Assembly: GCF_035994185.1 (NCBI RefSeq)
Contig: NZ_CP108538.1
Coordinates: forward strand, 1,674,001 to 1,738,000
From: Streptomyces sp. NBC_01217
GTDB lineage: Bacteria > Actinomycetota > Actinomycetes > Streptomycetales > Streptomycetaceae
DNA length: 64,000 nt
Reading direction: 5' to 3'
Shown: one piece after another, positions 42,343-58,206 of the stretch
Numbering within the stretch: position 1 is the first letter of the stretch
How the letters are laid out: the number at the start of each line of letters is the position of its first letter
The notes under the pieces: generated by a model
Database searches by the model: none
What the model was told of the DNA's origin: nothing
What the model saw: only the letters and a program-made list of their open reading frames with translations
Made by a program: the position numbers and the translations under genes

Positions 42343-43314
42343 TCAGCTCCACGGCAGCGCGGCGCGGCGACGCCAGTACGCCTCCGGCTCCTCCACCAGC
42401 GCGTCGAGCAGGCCGCGCCGCTCCTCGTCGAGGTCGACGACGGCAGCGTGCAGGTTCCCGGCGAGCTGGTCGACGGTCGCCGCGCCGGAGAGCACCACAC
42501 CGGCCCACGGCTGGTGCAGTACGAGCGCCAGGGCGACCGCGTCGCTGCCCACACCGGCCCCGGCGGCGATCTCCCGGACCAGCGCCGGGGCCTCCGATCC
42601 GGCGAGCCGGCCGTTGGCCATGGCCTCCTTGACGATCACGGTGAGCCCGGCCTCATGGGCCTCGGCGAGCGCCGATCCGGCCGAGGTCTCCAGGGCGTTG
42701 AAGGTGGCCTGGACCGTACGGAAGAGCGGCTCGCCGTCGACCGTGACGGCGAGGGCGGCCCGGATGGCGTCGGACTGGCCCGGTCCGCTGGTGGACAGAC
42801 CGACGCTGACCCCGTCGGCGGCGAGGGCGGCGAGCCGCGCGTGCAGCTCCTTGTCGGTGAGGGCCGGGCTGTCCGCGGTGACCGAGTGGATCTGGTAGAG
42901 GTCGAGCCGGTCACCGAGCAGTGCGTCGGTCTCGGCGCGCTGGCGTTCGAACGCGGCGAGGCTGTGGTCCTTGACCTCGTGCGCCTCGGCTTCGACGCTC
43001 CAGCCGGCGGTGCAGGTGTAGCCCCACTTGCTGCCGATGACGACATCGCGCACGTCGGGGTGCGCCGTCAGCCACTCGCCGAGGAACTCCTCCGAACGGC
43101 CGTAGGAGCGGGCCGCGTCGAAGTAGCGGACGCCCTGTGCGTAGGCGGCGTCCAGCAGCTCATGGGTGCGCTCGCGCAGCGCCTCGACGCTGCGGTCCCC
43201 GGGCAGATCGCGGTCGCGGTGGAGGTTGATGTAGCCGGGCCTGCCGACCGCCGCCAGGCCGAGCCCGATGTGGGCGGTCGGAGTCGTCGCTGTGGCCAGC
43301 CGGGCGAAAGGCAT
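42343..43314 (-). CDS. Aldo/keto reductase
   Basis: 323 residues of the TIM-barrel AKR superfamily. The catalytic tetrad is visible: Asp and Tyr in VRYFDAARSYGRSEEFLG, Lys in VIGSKWGY and His in LYQIHSVT. It should reduce small aldehydes or ketones with NADPH. ATG 43314 with GGAG upstream. It lies 75 bases upstream of the ECF41 sigma gene on the same strand; ECF41 regulons often include such oxidoreductases, so a link is plausible. Confidence 0.9.
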   Translation of the reverse strand: MPFARLATATTPTAHIGLGLAAVGRPGYINLHRDRDLPGDRSVEALRERTHELLDAAYAQGVRYFDAARSYGRSEEFLGEWLTAHPDVRDVVIGSKWGYTCTAGWSVEAEAHEVKDHSLAAFERQRAETDALLGDRLDLYQIHSVTADSPALTDKELHARLAALAADGVSVGLSTSGPGQSDAIRAALAVTVDGEPLFRTVQATFNALETSAGSALAEAHEAGLTVIVKEAMANGRLAGSEAPALVREIAAGAGVGSDAVALALVLHQPWAGVVLSGAATVDQLAGNLHAAVVDLDEERRGLLDALVEEPEAYWRRRAALPWS

Positions 43315-43377
43315 CGTGGGCTCCTCGTCGGTCGGGTGCGCTCACCGTCAACGTAACGCAGCCCGGGAAAACCGAAA

Positions 43378-43405
43378 GGCGGGGAGCGTACAACCGCTCC
43401 CCGCC
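43378..43405 (-). terminator. Terminator of argH
   Basis: A perfect 11-bp inverted repeat (43378-43388 with 43395-43405, loop of 6), 20 bases downstream of the argH stop. Confidence 0.78.
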
Positions 43406-43425
43406 CTGAGATCTTCTGCGCGCCG

Positions 43426-46166
<2,741 letters not shown>

Positions 46167-46202
46167 GGGTTTCTCCTTACGGTGCAATCACTGATGGGTA
46201 TA

Positions 46203-46231
46203 ACTATGCAGTCCTCCGTATGTTTTGTCAA
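46203..46231 (-). promoter_or_regulatory. argG promoter with ArgR-like half-site
   Basis: On the minus strand TTGACA (46226-46231) and CATAGT (46203-46208) are spaced by 17 bases. The -10 is embedded in GCATAGTTATAC, which resembles the ARG box half-site at argC, so ArgR probably represses here. Confidence 0.7.
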
Positions 46232-46340
46232 AGGTGCTGGTGGACGGTGTGTCGCAAGGCCGTCGGCGGCGGGCACGCACGCGTGTCCCACCTGCTGAAA
46301 TGCCCCATGAGCCAACGGGGCGGTGACGATAATGACCGGC

Positions 46341-46934
46341 ATGGGAAAAACGTACGAACGTATCGACGGACGGATCAGGGCCTTCATCGAAGAGCAGCCC
46401 ATCTTCTTCACCGCGACCGCGCCCCTGGGCCAGGAGGGCACGGTCAACCTCTCCCCCAAGGGGGTCAGCGGCTCCTTCGCCGTCATCGACGAGCTGACCG
46501 TGGCCTATCTGGACTTCGCGGGGAGCAATGCCGAGACCGTCGCGCACCTCCGGGAGAACGGGCGGATCACGCTGATGTGGTGCGCCTTCCAGGGGCCGCC
46601 GAACATCGTGCGGGTGCACGGGCGCGGGGAGCCGGTCTTCCGTGACGATCCGCGGTTCGGGGCGCTGCTCGCCCGTTTCCCCGCTGTGGACCCCGGCCCG
46701 CACGGGCTGCGCGCCATCATCGTGGTCAGGGCCGAGCTGATCCGGGACACCTGCGGATTCGCCGTCCCCTTCATGTCGTACGACGAGGACCGGTCGCTGC
46801 ACGCACAGCGCTTCGCCCGCGAGGACGACGCGTCGCTCAGCGCCTACTTCGAGAAGAAGGAGCACATCGCGACGAGCATCGACGGACTGCCGGGGCTGCC
46901 GCTCCCGCTGCCGGCCATGCCGCGCGCAAAGTGA
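46341..46934 (+). CDS. Pyridoxamine 5'-phosphate oxidase-like flavin protein
   Basis: 197 residues with the split-barrel FMN fold (FFTATAPLGQEGTVNLSPKG, NGRITLMWCAFQGPPNIVRVHG). Such proteins are F420- or FMN-dependent reductases or stress proteins; the exact cofactor is unclear. ATG 46341 (MGKTYERIDG) is chosen: GATAAT at 46328-46333 lies seven bases upstream, fitting a leaderless transcript. ATG 46332 or GTG 46323 would extend the chain. Confidence 0.88.
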   Translation: MGKTYERIDGRIRAFIEEQPIFFTATAPLGQEGTVNLSPKGVSGSFAVIDELTVAYLDFAGSNAETVAHLRENGRITLMWCAFQGPPNIVRVHGRGEPVFRDDPRFGALLARFPAVDPGPHGLRAIIVVRAELIRDTCGFAVPFMSYDEDRSLHAQRFAREDDASLSAYFEKKEHIATSIDGLPGLPLPLPAMPRAK

Positions 46935-46996
46935 GATTACGCCGTACGGAGCAGAACGGGCGGTGGCGTGCCGTCGGACGGTCTAGCGTCCTGGGC

Positions 46997-47698
46997 ATGC
47001 GCAGATCTGTGGTGATCGCTTCGGTACTGCTCGCGCTGGCGGGCTCGGTCGCGGCCCGGCCGGCGGCGGCGCCCGCTCTCCCGGAGCGGATGGCCGACAC
47101 CGGCGGCGGTACGCAGCTGATCACGGCCGAGGCCCCGGCCAAGGGCTCCACCACCGGCACCGTCACCTGGTGGAATATGCGCCGGGGCGTCTGGGTGAAG
47201 GGCGGGTCCACACCCGCCAGGTTCGGCGCGAAGGGGCTGACGGAAGGGACCTCGCGCAAGCAGGGCACCGACACCACACCCACCGGTCTGTACGACCTGC
47301 CGTACGCCTTCGGGAACAAGGCGGCACCGGCCGGCACCAGTTACCCGTACCGCCGGGTCAACAGCCGGTCGTGGTGGTGCCAGGACAACGCGGCGCGGGC
47401 CTACAACCGGTGGGTGGAGCCGCGGCCTGCCGACTGCCGGGCGGGCGAGTCGGAGCGGCTGGCCGCGTATCCGACGCAGTACGCCCGCGCGCTGGTCATC
47501 GGCTTCAACTACGAGCGGCCGGTGCGGGGACGCGGCGCCGGGATCTTCCTCCATGTCAACGGGCGTGGCGCGACCGCCGGTTGCGTCTCCGTACCGGCGG
47601 CCGCGATGGACCGGATCCTCGACTGGGCGGACCCGGTCCGCCGTCCCCACATCGCGATCGGGACGCGCTCGGGCCCGACCGCGATCACGCGTTACTGA
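46997..47698 (+). CDS. Secreted L,D-transpeptidase-like (YkuD) protein
   Basis: 233 residues. A Sec signal peptide (MRRSVVIASVLLALAGSVAA) is followed by a domain with the YkuD catalytic signature: HVNGRGATAGCVSVP, whose Cys would form the acyl enzyme, and the DTTPTGLYDL strand. Probably cross-links or modifies peptidoglycan outside the cell. TAGCGT at 46984-46989 is a candidate -10 for a leaderless message from ATG 46997. Confidence 0.88.
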   Translation: MRRSVVIASVLLALAGSVAARPAAAPALPERMADTGGGTQLITAEAPAKGSTTGTVTWWNMRRGVWVKGGSTPARFGAKGLTEGTSRKQGTDTTPTGLYDLPYAFGNKAAPAGTSYPYRRVNSRSWWCQDNAARAYNRWVEPRPADCRAGESERLAAYPTQYARALVIGFNYERPVRGRGAGIFLHVNGRGATAGCVSVPAAAMDRILDWADPVRRPHIAIGTRSGPTAITRY

Positions 47699-47721
47699 CG
47701 GCCCCCGGGAAGGCGGGCCGC

Positions 47722-48258
47722 TCAGCGCTCGTTCTGGGCCAGTCGCAGCAGGTGCTCGGCGAGCGCCTGGCCGCCCGCCGGATCACGGCTGATCAGCATG
47801 AGGGTGTCATCGCCCGCGATGGTGCCGAGGACGTCGTGCAGTTCGGCCTGGTCGATGGCCGACGCGAGGAACTGGGCGGCGCCGGGAGGCGTACGCAGCA
47901 CCACCAGGTTGGCCGAGGCCTCCGCCGAGATGAGGAGTTCGGAGGACAGGCGCCGCATCCGCTCCTCCTTGGCGGACTCCCCGAGCGGCGCGTGCGGAGT
48001 GCGGAAACCGCCCTCGCTCGGCACCGCGTAGATCAGCTCGCCGCCGGTGTTGCGGATCTTCACCGCGCCCAGCTCGTCCAGATCGCGGGAGAGCGTCGCC
48101 TGGGTGACGCTGAGCCCGTCGTCCGCGAGGAGCTTGGCCAGCTGGCTCTGTGAGCGCACCGGCTGCCGGTTCAGGATGTCCACGATCCGGCGGTGGCGTG
48201 CGGTGCGGGTCTGCGGCACGGACGGCCCGCCGTGCTCGGATTCCTGCGCCTCGGTCAT
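47722..48258 (-). CDS. argR: Arginine repressor
   Basis: 178 residues. An N-terminal winged helix ([20 protein letters not shown] then [17 protein letters not shown]) and a C-terminal hexamerisation/arginine domain with the [12 protein letters not shown] signature, whose Asp pair binds arginine. It should repress the arg genes and possibly itself through ARG boxes. Last gene of the argCJBDR operon, ten bases after argD. Confidence 0.96.
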   Translation of the reverse strand: MTEAQESEHGGPSVPQTRTARHRRIVDILNRQPVRSQSQLAKLLADDGLSVTQATLSRDLDELGAVKIRNTGGELIYAVPSEGGFRTPHAPLGESAKEERMRRLSSELLISAEASANLVVLRTPPGAAQFLASAIDQAELHDVLGTIAGDDTLMLISRDPAGGQALAEHLLRLAQNER

Positions 48259-48268
48259 CGTCGTCGCC

Positions 48269-49465
48269 TCATTCTCCGGATCGTCCGTCCCCGTTTGCCG
48301 CGTCGAGGGCGCCGGGCAGCGCCTGGAGGAACGCGTCCACCTCCGTGTCGCCGATGATCAGCGGCGGCATGAGCCGCAGGACATCGGGGGCGGGTACGTT
48401 CACCAGGATTCCGGCTCCCTGAGCCGCCTGTTGCACCTGAGGTGCGAGGGGCTCGGTGAGCACGATACCCAGCAGCAGACCGGAGCCGCGGACATGGGAG
48501 ACCAGGGGGTGCCCGAGGCCCTCCACGCCGCCTCGGAGCTTCTCACCGAGGCGCTTCACCCGGTCCAGGGCGCCGTCGGCCGCCAGGGTGTCCAGGACGG
48601 CGAGACCGGCGGCGCAGGCGATCGGGTTGCCGCCGAACGTCGTGCCGTGCTGGCCGGGCTTCAGCAGATCGGCCGCGGGACCGAACGCGACGGCCGCGCC
48701 GATCGGGAGTCCGCCGCCGAGGCCCTTGGCGAGCGTGACGACGTCGGGCTCGATGCCCTGGTGGGCCTGGTGCTCGAACCACTGACCGCAGCGGCCGATC
48801 CCGGTCTGCACCTCGTCGAGTACGAGCAGGGTGCCGGTGGCCCGGGTGATCTCCCGGGCGGCCTCCAGATAGCCCTTGGGCGGCACGACCACACCGTTCT
48901 CGCCCTGGATGGGCTCGATGATCACCAGCGCGGTGTCGGTGGTCACCGCGGCCCGCAGGGCATCGGCATCGCCGTACGGGACATGGGTGACGTCACCGGG
49001 CAGCGGGAGGAAGGGCTCCCGCTTCTTGGGCTGGCCGGTGAGCGCGAGCGCGCCCATGGTCCGGCCGTGGAAGCCGCCGTCGGTGGCGACCATGTGGGTA
49101 CGCCCGGTCAGCCGGCCGATCTTGAAGGCGGCCTCGTTGGCCTCGGCGCCCGAGTTGGCGAAGTAGACCCTGCCCTTGCGGCCGAAGAGCTGGAGGAGCC
49201 GTTCGGCGAGGGCGACGGGCGGCGGTGCGATGTAGAGGTTGGAGACATGGCCGAGGGAGGCGATCTGGGTGGAGACGGCCTCGACGACGGCCGGGTGGGC
49301 GTGGCCCAGCGCGTTCACCGCGATGCCGCCGACGAAGTCGAGGTATTCGGTGCCGTCGGCGTCCCACACACGGGCGCCTTCACCGCGGACGAGGGACAGC
49401 TGGGGGGTGCCGTAGTTGTCCATCAGCGCGTGGCTCCAGCGCTGCGAGAGCTCCTGGTTGCTCAT
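48269..49465 (-). CDS. argD: Acetylornithine aminotransferase
   Basis: 398 residues of the class III PLP transaminases. The PLP lysine lies in [16 protein letters not shown], with [13 protein letters not shown] carrying the pyridine-nitrogen Asp and [15 protein letters not shown] the phosphate site. It converts N-acetylglutamate semialdehyde to N-acetylornithine. ATG 49465 overlaps the argB stop (ATGA). Confidence 0.96.
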   Translation of the reverse strand: MSNQELSQRWSHALMDNYGTPQLSLVRGEGARVWDADGTEYLDFVGGIAVNALGHAHPAVVEAVSTQIASLGHVSNLYIAPPPVALAERLLQLFGRKGRVYFANSGAEANEAAFKIGRLTGRTHMVATDGGFHGRTMGALALTGQPKKREPFLPLPGDVTHVPYGDADALRAAVTTDTALVIIEPIQGENGVVVPPKGYLEAAREITRATGTLLVLDEVQTGIGRCGQWFEHQAHQGIEPDVVTLAKGLGGGLPIGAAVAFGPAADLLKPGQHGTTFGGNPIACAAGLAVLDTLAADGALDRVKRLGEKLRGGVEGLGHPLVSHVRGSGLLLGIVLTEPLAPQVQQAAQGAGILVNVPAPDVLRLMPPLIIGDTEVDAFLQALPGALDAANGDGRSGE

Positions 49466-50372
49466 GACTCCCCCTGCGTGTCGAGCTGTTCGTCGGGCAC
49501 GACCATCGTGCCGATTCCTTCGTCGGTGAAGATCTCCAGCAGGATCGAGTGCTGGACCCGGCCGTCGATGACACGGGCGGTCTCGACGCCGTTGCGCACG
49601 GCGTGCAGGCAGCCCTGCATCTTGGGCACCATGCCGCTGGACAGCTCGGGAAGCAGTTTCTCCAGCTCGGTGGCGGTGAGGCGGCTGATCACGTCGTCGC
49701 TGTTGGGCCAGTCCTCGTAGAGGCCCTCGACATCGGTGAGAACCATCAGCGTCTCGGCGTTCAGCGCGGCGGCGAGTGCGGCGGCCGCGGTGTCGGCGTT
49801 GACGTTGTAGACGTGGTTGTCGTCGGCGGAGCGTGCGATGGAGGAGACGACCGGGATCCGGCCGTCGTCCAGCAGCGCCTGGATCGCCCCGGTGTCGATG
49901 GCGGTGATCTCGCCGACCCGGCCGATGTCGACGAGCTCGCCGTCGATGGTCGGCCTGTGCTGGGTGGCGGTGATGGTGTGGGCGTCCTCGCCGGTCATCC
50001 CGACGGCGAGCGGGCCGTGCTGGTTGAGCAGGCCGACGAGCTCGCGCTGGACCTGTCCCGCGAGCACCATCCGTACGACGTCCATCGCCTCGGGCGTGGT
50101 GACGCGCAGCCCGGCCTTGAACTCGCTGACCAGACCCTGCTTGTCGAGCTGGGCGCTGATCTGCGGACCGCCGCCGTGCACGACGACGGGCTTGAGGCCC
50201 GCCTGGCGCAGGAAGACGACGTCCTGGGCGAAGGCCGCCTTCAGCTCCTCGTCGACCATGGCGTTGCCGCCGAACTTGATGACGACCGTCTTGCCGTTGT
50301 GCCGGGTCAGCCAGGGCAGCGCCTCGATGAGGATCTGCGCCTTCGGGAGTGCGGTGTGCTTCCGCGCCGGGG

Positions 50373-50376
<4 letters not shown>
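49462..50376 (-). CDS. argB: Acetylglutamate kinase
   Basis: 304 residues of the amino-acid kinase fold: [23 protein letters not shown] and [15 protein letters not shown] contain the conserved phosphate and substrate sites. The N-terminal helix before the core is typical of arginine-sensitive hexameric forms. ATG 50376 overlaps the argJ stop. Confidence 0.96.
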
Positions 50377-52606
<2,230 letters not shown>

Positions 52607-52645
52607 AGACCCGGGCGTGCCGTCAGGACCGTCCGCGCACGCCGG

Positions 52646-54514
<1,869 letters not shown>

Positions 54515-54648
54515 GGCACATCCGACCTCCCTGAGCCGCCGCACCCACACCTCAGGCTAACCAGTCCTCGGCGTACGGGACAGCGGGAGCGGACGCGCCG
54601 GGGCCTCCCGCCCGTCGGCTCCGGGCGTGCCGATGTCAGGATGGTTCC

Positions 54649-55146
54649 ATGACGAGCAAGGTTTACTTCGACATCACCATCAATGACGAGCCCGCTGGGC
54701 GGATCACGTTCAAACTGTTCGACGACGTCGTTCCCAGGACCGCGGAGAACTTCCGCGCGCTGGCGACCGGCGAGAAGGGATTCGGCTACAAGGGATCGTC
54801 CTTCCACCGGATCATCCCCGACTTCATGCTCCAGGGCGGCGACTTCACCCGGGGCGACGGCACGGGCGGCAAGAGCATCTACGGGGCGAAGTTCGCGGAC
54901 GAGAACTTCAAGCTCGCGCACACCAAGCCGGGCCAGCTCTCCATGGCCAACAGCGGACCCAACTCCAACGGCTCCCAGTTCTTCATCACGACGATCGTGA
55001 CGTCGTGGCTGGACGGCAAGCACGTGGTGTTCGGTGAGGTCGACGACCAGGAAAGCATGGACCTGGTCAGGAAGATCGAGGCGCTCGGCTCGCAGAGCGG
55101 CCGTCCCTCGGCGAAGATCACCATCGCGGACAGCGGCGTCCTCTGA
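54649..55146 (+). CDS. Peptidyl-prolyl cis-trans isomerase, cyclophilin type
   Basis: 165 residues, a single cyclophilin domain. The sequence [21 protein letters not shown] has the catalytic Arg and Phe, and NGSQFFITT is the Gln/Phe substrate face. No signal peptide: cytosolic folding helper. ATG 54649. Confidence 0.95.
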   Translation: MTSKVYFDITINDEPAGRITFKLFDDVVPRTAENFRALATGEKGFGYKGSSFHRIIPDFMLQGGDFTRGDGTGGKSIYGAKFADENFKLAHTKPGQLSMANSGPNSNGSQFFITTIVTSWLDGKHVVFGEVDDQESMDLVRKIEALGSQSGRPSAKITIADSGVL

Positions 55147-55168
55147 CCCGCACACCGAACCGCTGAAC

Positions 55169-55207
55169 GAGCGCGCCGCCCGACGGACCGTGTCGGGCGG
55201 CGCGCTC
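55169..55207 (+). terminator. Terminator of the cyclophilin gene
   Basis: A perfect 16-bp inverted repeat (55169-55184 with 55192-55207, 7-base loop) 22 bases after the stop. Confidence 0.82.
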
Positions 55208-55430
55208 CGTCGTACCTGAATCAGTTGGGGCGCGGGGCGGTCGGGTTCGGTCTGGAGGACATCGACTGGTCGAGGTGTTCGATCCGGCCGGCACCCGGGG
55301 GCGAAGTGATGGTCTCCCCTTTCCCGGCCCGGAGGAGGCCGCGATGGCCTCGTGCGTACGGCACCGCGTTCTGCGCGCGCCGGTGCACTGGGAGGGATGC
55401 GTCTTCTGTACGGGCTCCAGCGATCCGCAC
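55208..55430. other. Stretch without a convincing gene
   Basis: Two short frames compete: plus 55343-55469 (41 residues, MASCVRHRVLRAP with a CVFC pair) and minus 55221-55436 (71 residues). The plus frame runs through the palindromes before the Clp-N gene. Neither has a ribosome site or a family match; possibly a gene remnant. Confidence 0.35.
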
Positions 55431-55477
55431 TGTCAACTGATGGTTGACACGCCCCGACTGTCAACCTAAGGTTGACA
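55431..55477. promoter_or_regulatory. Two tandem 19-bp palindromes before the Clp-N gene
   Basis: TGTCAA-N7-TTGACA at 55431-55449 and again at 55459-55477, centres 28 bases apart, the second ending one base before ATG 55479. This geometry suggests cooperative binding of a repressor or activator, possibly the Clp-N protein itself. Confidence 0.72.
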
Positions 55478-55478
55478 C

Positions 55479-56222
55479 ATGGTGAATCCTGTACGCCCAA
55501 CCAATCCCGTACGCCTCGACGACCTGATCGAGGCCATCAAGAAGGTCCACACCGACGCCCTCGACCAGCTCTCCGACGCGGTCATCGCCGCGGACCACCT
55601 CGGCGATGTGGCCGACCATCTGATCGGGCACTTCGTGGACCAGGCCCGGCGCTCGGGCGCCTCCTGGACGGAGATCGGGAAGAGCATGGGGGTGACCAGG
55701 CAGGCGGCCCAGAAGCGGTTCGTCACCAAGGACCCCGGCGAGCCGTCGGACCTCGACCCCAGCCAGGGCTTCGGCCGCTTCACCGAGCGAGCCAGGAACG
55801 TCGTGATGACCTCACAGAACGAGGCCCGCGCGGCAGGCAACGCAGAGGTGCGCACCGAGCATCTGGTCCTGGGGCTGCTCGCCGAGCCGGAGGCGCTCGG
55901 CCCCGCGTTCATCAAGGCCCAGGGCATCACGCTGGAAGCCGTCCGCCAGGCCGCGACCGAAGCGCTGCCGGCCGCGGTCGACGAACTGCCAGACCTCATC
56001 CCGTTCGACGCCGGGGCCCGCAAGGCGCTGGAGCTGACGTTCAGGGAGGCCCTGAGGATGGGCCACAACTACATCGGCACCGAGCACATCCTGCTCGCCC
56101 TGCTGGAGCAGGAGGACGGCGAGGGCGTACTGACCGGACTCGGCATCGACAAGGCAACCGCGGAGACGGGCATCGCCGAGGCCGTCACACTCATCGCCGC
56201 GGCCGCGAACAAGGAGGCATGA
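55479..56222 (+). CDS. Clp N-terminal domain regulator-like protein
   Basis: 247 residues. Residues 1-85 look like a DNA-binding helical region (SWTEIGKSMGVTRQAAQKRF, a helix-turn-helix-like segment). Residues about 95-245 contain two Clp_N repeats (FTERARNVVMTSQNEARAAG ... TEHLVLGLLAE; FREALRMGHNYIGTEHILLAL). There is no AAA+ ATPase domain, so it is not ClpC itself but a stand-alone Clp-N protein, perhaps an adaptor or transcription factor. ATG 55479 directly follows the palindrome, so the message may be leaderless. Confidence 0.87.
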   Translation: MVNPVRPTNPVRLDDLIEAIKKVHTDALDQLSDAVIAADHLGDVADHLIGHFVDQARRSGASWTEIGKSMGVTRQAAQKRFVTKDPGEPSDLDPSQGFGRFTERARNVVMTSQNEARAAGNAEVRTEHLVLGLLAEPEALGPAFIKAQGITLEAVRQAATEALPAAVDELPDLIPFDAGARKALELTFREALRMGHNYIGTEHILLALLEQEDGEGVLTGLGIDKATAETGIAEAVTLIAAAANKEA

Positions 56223-56230
56223 GGCGGGCT

Positions 56231-56250
56231 GCATCCCCGGCCGGGGATGC
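56231..56250 (+). terminator. Palindrome after the Clp-N gene
   Basis: A 20-bp perfect palindrome (gcatccccgg and its complement) starts eight bases after the stop and probably helps terminate both this gene and the converging hydrolase gene. Confidence 0.5.
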
Positions 56251-56315
56251 GTGGGCGGCAAAGGCCGGCCATCCGGCGCCGGTCACGCCGGCCGGCCCGC
56301 GCGCCCGCCCGCCCG

Positions 56316-57467
56316 TCACAGTGCCTCGTACACCGCCTCGATCAGCGTCATCTTCCGCGGGTCGTCACAGATGCCGGGGCCCATCCGGTTCATCACGTAA
56401 CCCAGTGCCAGGTCGGCCTCCGGGTCGGCCAGGCCGCAGGAACCGCCTGCGCCGTCGTGGCCGAAGGCGCGCGGGTTGGGGCCGTACGAACCGTCCGGGC
56501 CGCTCAGCCACAGGCCCAGCGCGATCTCCGTGTCATGGCCGATGCCCGCGCCGAGCACCAGGTCGCGGCAGGAGCCCTGTCCCTCGCGGACGAGCTCGGC
56601 GGCCTCCTCGGAGAGGATCCGGCGCTCGCCCGACCTGCCCCGTCCGGCGAAGATCCCGTACAGCGCGGCAACGGCGCGGGCGGTGCCATGGCCGTTGGCC
56701 GCGGGGATCTCCGCCGCCCGCCACTGCGGGGTGTTGGCGGCAGAGGCGCCCGTCGGCGGGTTGAGGAGCGCGGCGACGGCCAGGGGGTCCATCTGCGCGA
56801 AGATCTCCGCCTGTTGACGCGCGTCGGCACTCGCGACGACGAGTTCGGCGACGCGGCCCGCCTCCTTCTCGGGGAGCCCCACCGTGAAGTCGATCCCGAG
56901 CGGGCCGGTCACCTCCCGCTGGAGGAACTCCCCCGGCAGCAGACCGCTGATCCGCCGGATCACCTCACCGACCAGGAAGCCGTACGTCAGGGCGTGGTAG
57001 CCGGACTGCGTGCCGGGCTCCCACCAGGGCTCGGTCGCCGCCAGACGGGCGGTGGTCAGATCCCAGTCGTAGAGTTCGGACAGGGCGTGCGGCTCGCGCA
57101 GCCCCGCCAGCCCCGCGCGGTGCGAGAGCAGATGGCGTACCAGCACGGCCTCCTTGCCCGCCGCGGCGAACTCCGGCCAGTACGCGGCGACCGGCGCGTC
57201 GAGGTCGAGCAGGCCCCGGTCGGCCAGGATGTGGGCGCAGAGGGCGGTCGGCCCCTTGGTCGTGGACCAGACGTTGACCAGGGTCTCGCGCTCCCATGGG
57301 CGGGTGCGGGCGCGGTCGGCCCAGCCGCCCCAGAGGTCGACGACCGGTTCCCCGCCGATCAGCACCGTCACGGCCGCGCCCAGTTCGTCGCGCTCCCGGA
57401 AGTTCGCCTCGAACGCGGTGCGTACCGCGGAGAATCGGTCGTCGCAGTGGCCGTGGATCTGTGGCAT
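56316..57467 (-). CDS. Serine hydrolase of the beta-lactamase/EstB type
   Basis: 383 residues. The SxxK site is WSTTKGPT and the Tyr motif lies in SGYHALTYGFLVGEV; HDGAGG occupies the third-motif position. Such class C-fold proteins are usually esterases rather than antibiotic-degrading enzymes. No signal peptide, so cytosolic. GGGAGG is five bases before ATG 57467. Two adjacent palindromes lie upstream. Confidence 0.88.
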   Translation of the reverse strand: MPQIHGHCDDRFSAVRTAFEANFRERDELGAAVTVLIGGEPVVDLWGGWADRARTRPWERETLVNVWSTTKGPTALCAHILADRGLLDLDAPVAAYWPEFAAAGKEAVLVRHLLSHRAGLAGLREPHALSELYDWDLTTARLAATEPWWEPGTQSGYHALTYGFLVGEVIRRISGLLPGEFLQREVTGPLGIDFTVGLPEKEAGRVAELVVASADARQQAEIFAQMDPLAVAALLNPPTGASAANTPQWRAAEIPAANGHGTARAVAALYGIFAGRGRSGERRILSEEAAELVREGQGSCRDLVLGAGIGHDTEIALGLWLSGPDGSYGPNPRAFGHDGAGGSCGLADPEADLALGYVMNRMGPGICDDPRKMTLIEAVYEAL

Positions 57468-57520
57468 GTTGGCCTCCCTCGCCCGGGACGCGCCGGTGGG
57501 ACTCGGTGGAACTCGATCAG

Positions 57521-57543
57521 TACGCAACGTACCGACTGGTCGG
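57521..57543. promoter_or_regulatory. Adjacent palindromes before the serine hydrolase gene
   Basis: TACG-N3-CGTA (57521-57531) and CCGAC-TG-GTCGG (57532-57543) abut each other 54 bases upstream of the start; possible TetR-type operators. Confidence 0.5.
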
Positions 57544-57568
57544 ACCGGCGGGAAGACCCCGCACCCGT

Positions 57569-58144
57569 TCAGCGGACTCCCGCTTCGAGCCGGAGGCTCC
57601 AGCGGCCGGGCAGGCCCGTGAGCGTGACCGTGGACAGCGGCCGGACGTCGACGTTCCAGTATGTCGACGGCGGGGCCTTGAGCGCATAGACGAGGGCCGC
57701 CCGGACGACCGCCGGTTCGGCGACGGCGACGATGGCGCCGTCGTACGCGGGACGGGTGTCCAGCCAGCCCCCTATGCGGGAGATGAAGGCGAGCAGCGGT
57801 TCGCCGCCGTGCGGTGCGGAGCGCGGGTCCGCGAGCCAGGCGTCGACGGCCGCGGGTTCGGCCGCGGCGACCTCGGCGAGGGTGTGGCCGCGCCAGCGGC
57901 CCATGTCGCAGTCGCGCAGGGCGGGCTGGACGAGCGGGGCGTAGCCGAGCGCCTCGCCGGTGGCGCGGCTGCGTGGGGTCGGCGAGCAGTAGCGCAGCTC
58001 GGCGGCGCCCAGGGGGACCAGGGCGTTCGCGGCGAGCTGCACCTCGTGCCAGCCGGCGTGGTCGAGCGGCCGGTCGTCGTCGAAGCGCTCGGCAAGCAGG
58101 GCAGAGCTGCGCGCCGCGGCGACGAGCGAGACTCGAACAGTCAT
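57569..58144 (-). CDS. Histidine phosphatase-fold protein lacking the RHG motif
   Basis: 191 residues with the length and layout of the phosphoglycerate-mutase-like superfamily (LGAAELRYCSPTPRSRATGEAL, AVAEPAVVRAALVYAL). The usual N-terminal catalytic RHG motif is replaced by VAAARSSALLAERF, so the phospho-accepting histidine is absent. Probably inactive as a phosphatase or reusing a different residue. ATG 58144. Confidence 0.8.
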   Translation of the reverse strand: MTVRVSLVAAARSSALLAERFDDDRPLDHAGWHEVQLAANALVPLGAAELRYCSPTPRSRATGEALGYAPLVQPALRDCDMGRWRGHTLAEVAAAEPAAVDAWLADPRSAPHGGEPLLAFISRIGGWLDTRPAYDGAIVAVAEPAVVRAALVYALKAPPSTYWNVDVRPLSTVTLTGLPGRWSLRLEAGVR

Positions 58145-58206
58145 GGCCGTGATCGTGGGTCCCGGCGCCGCGCGGGTCAAGAGGGCCTTGGCCGGCGCTG
58201 CCGGGC

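Noticed and set aside
55343..55469. Possible 41-residue protein with a CVFC motif
   Set aside because: Runs through the two palindromes in front of the Clp-N gene and lacks a ribosome site.
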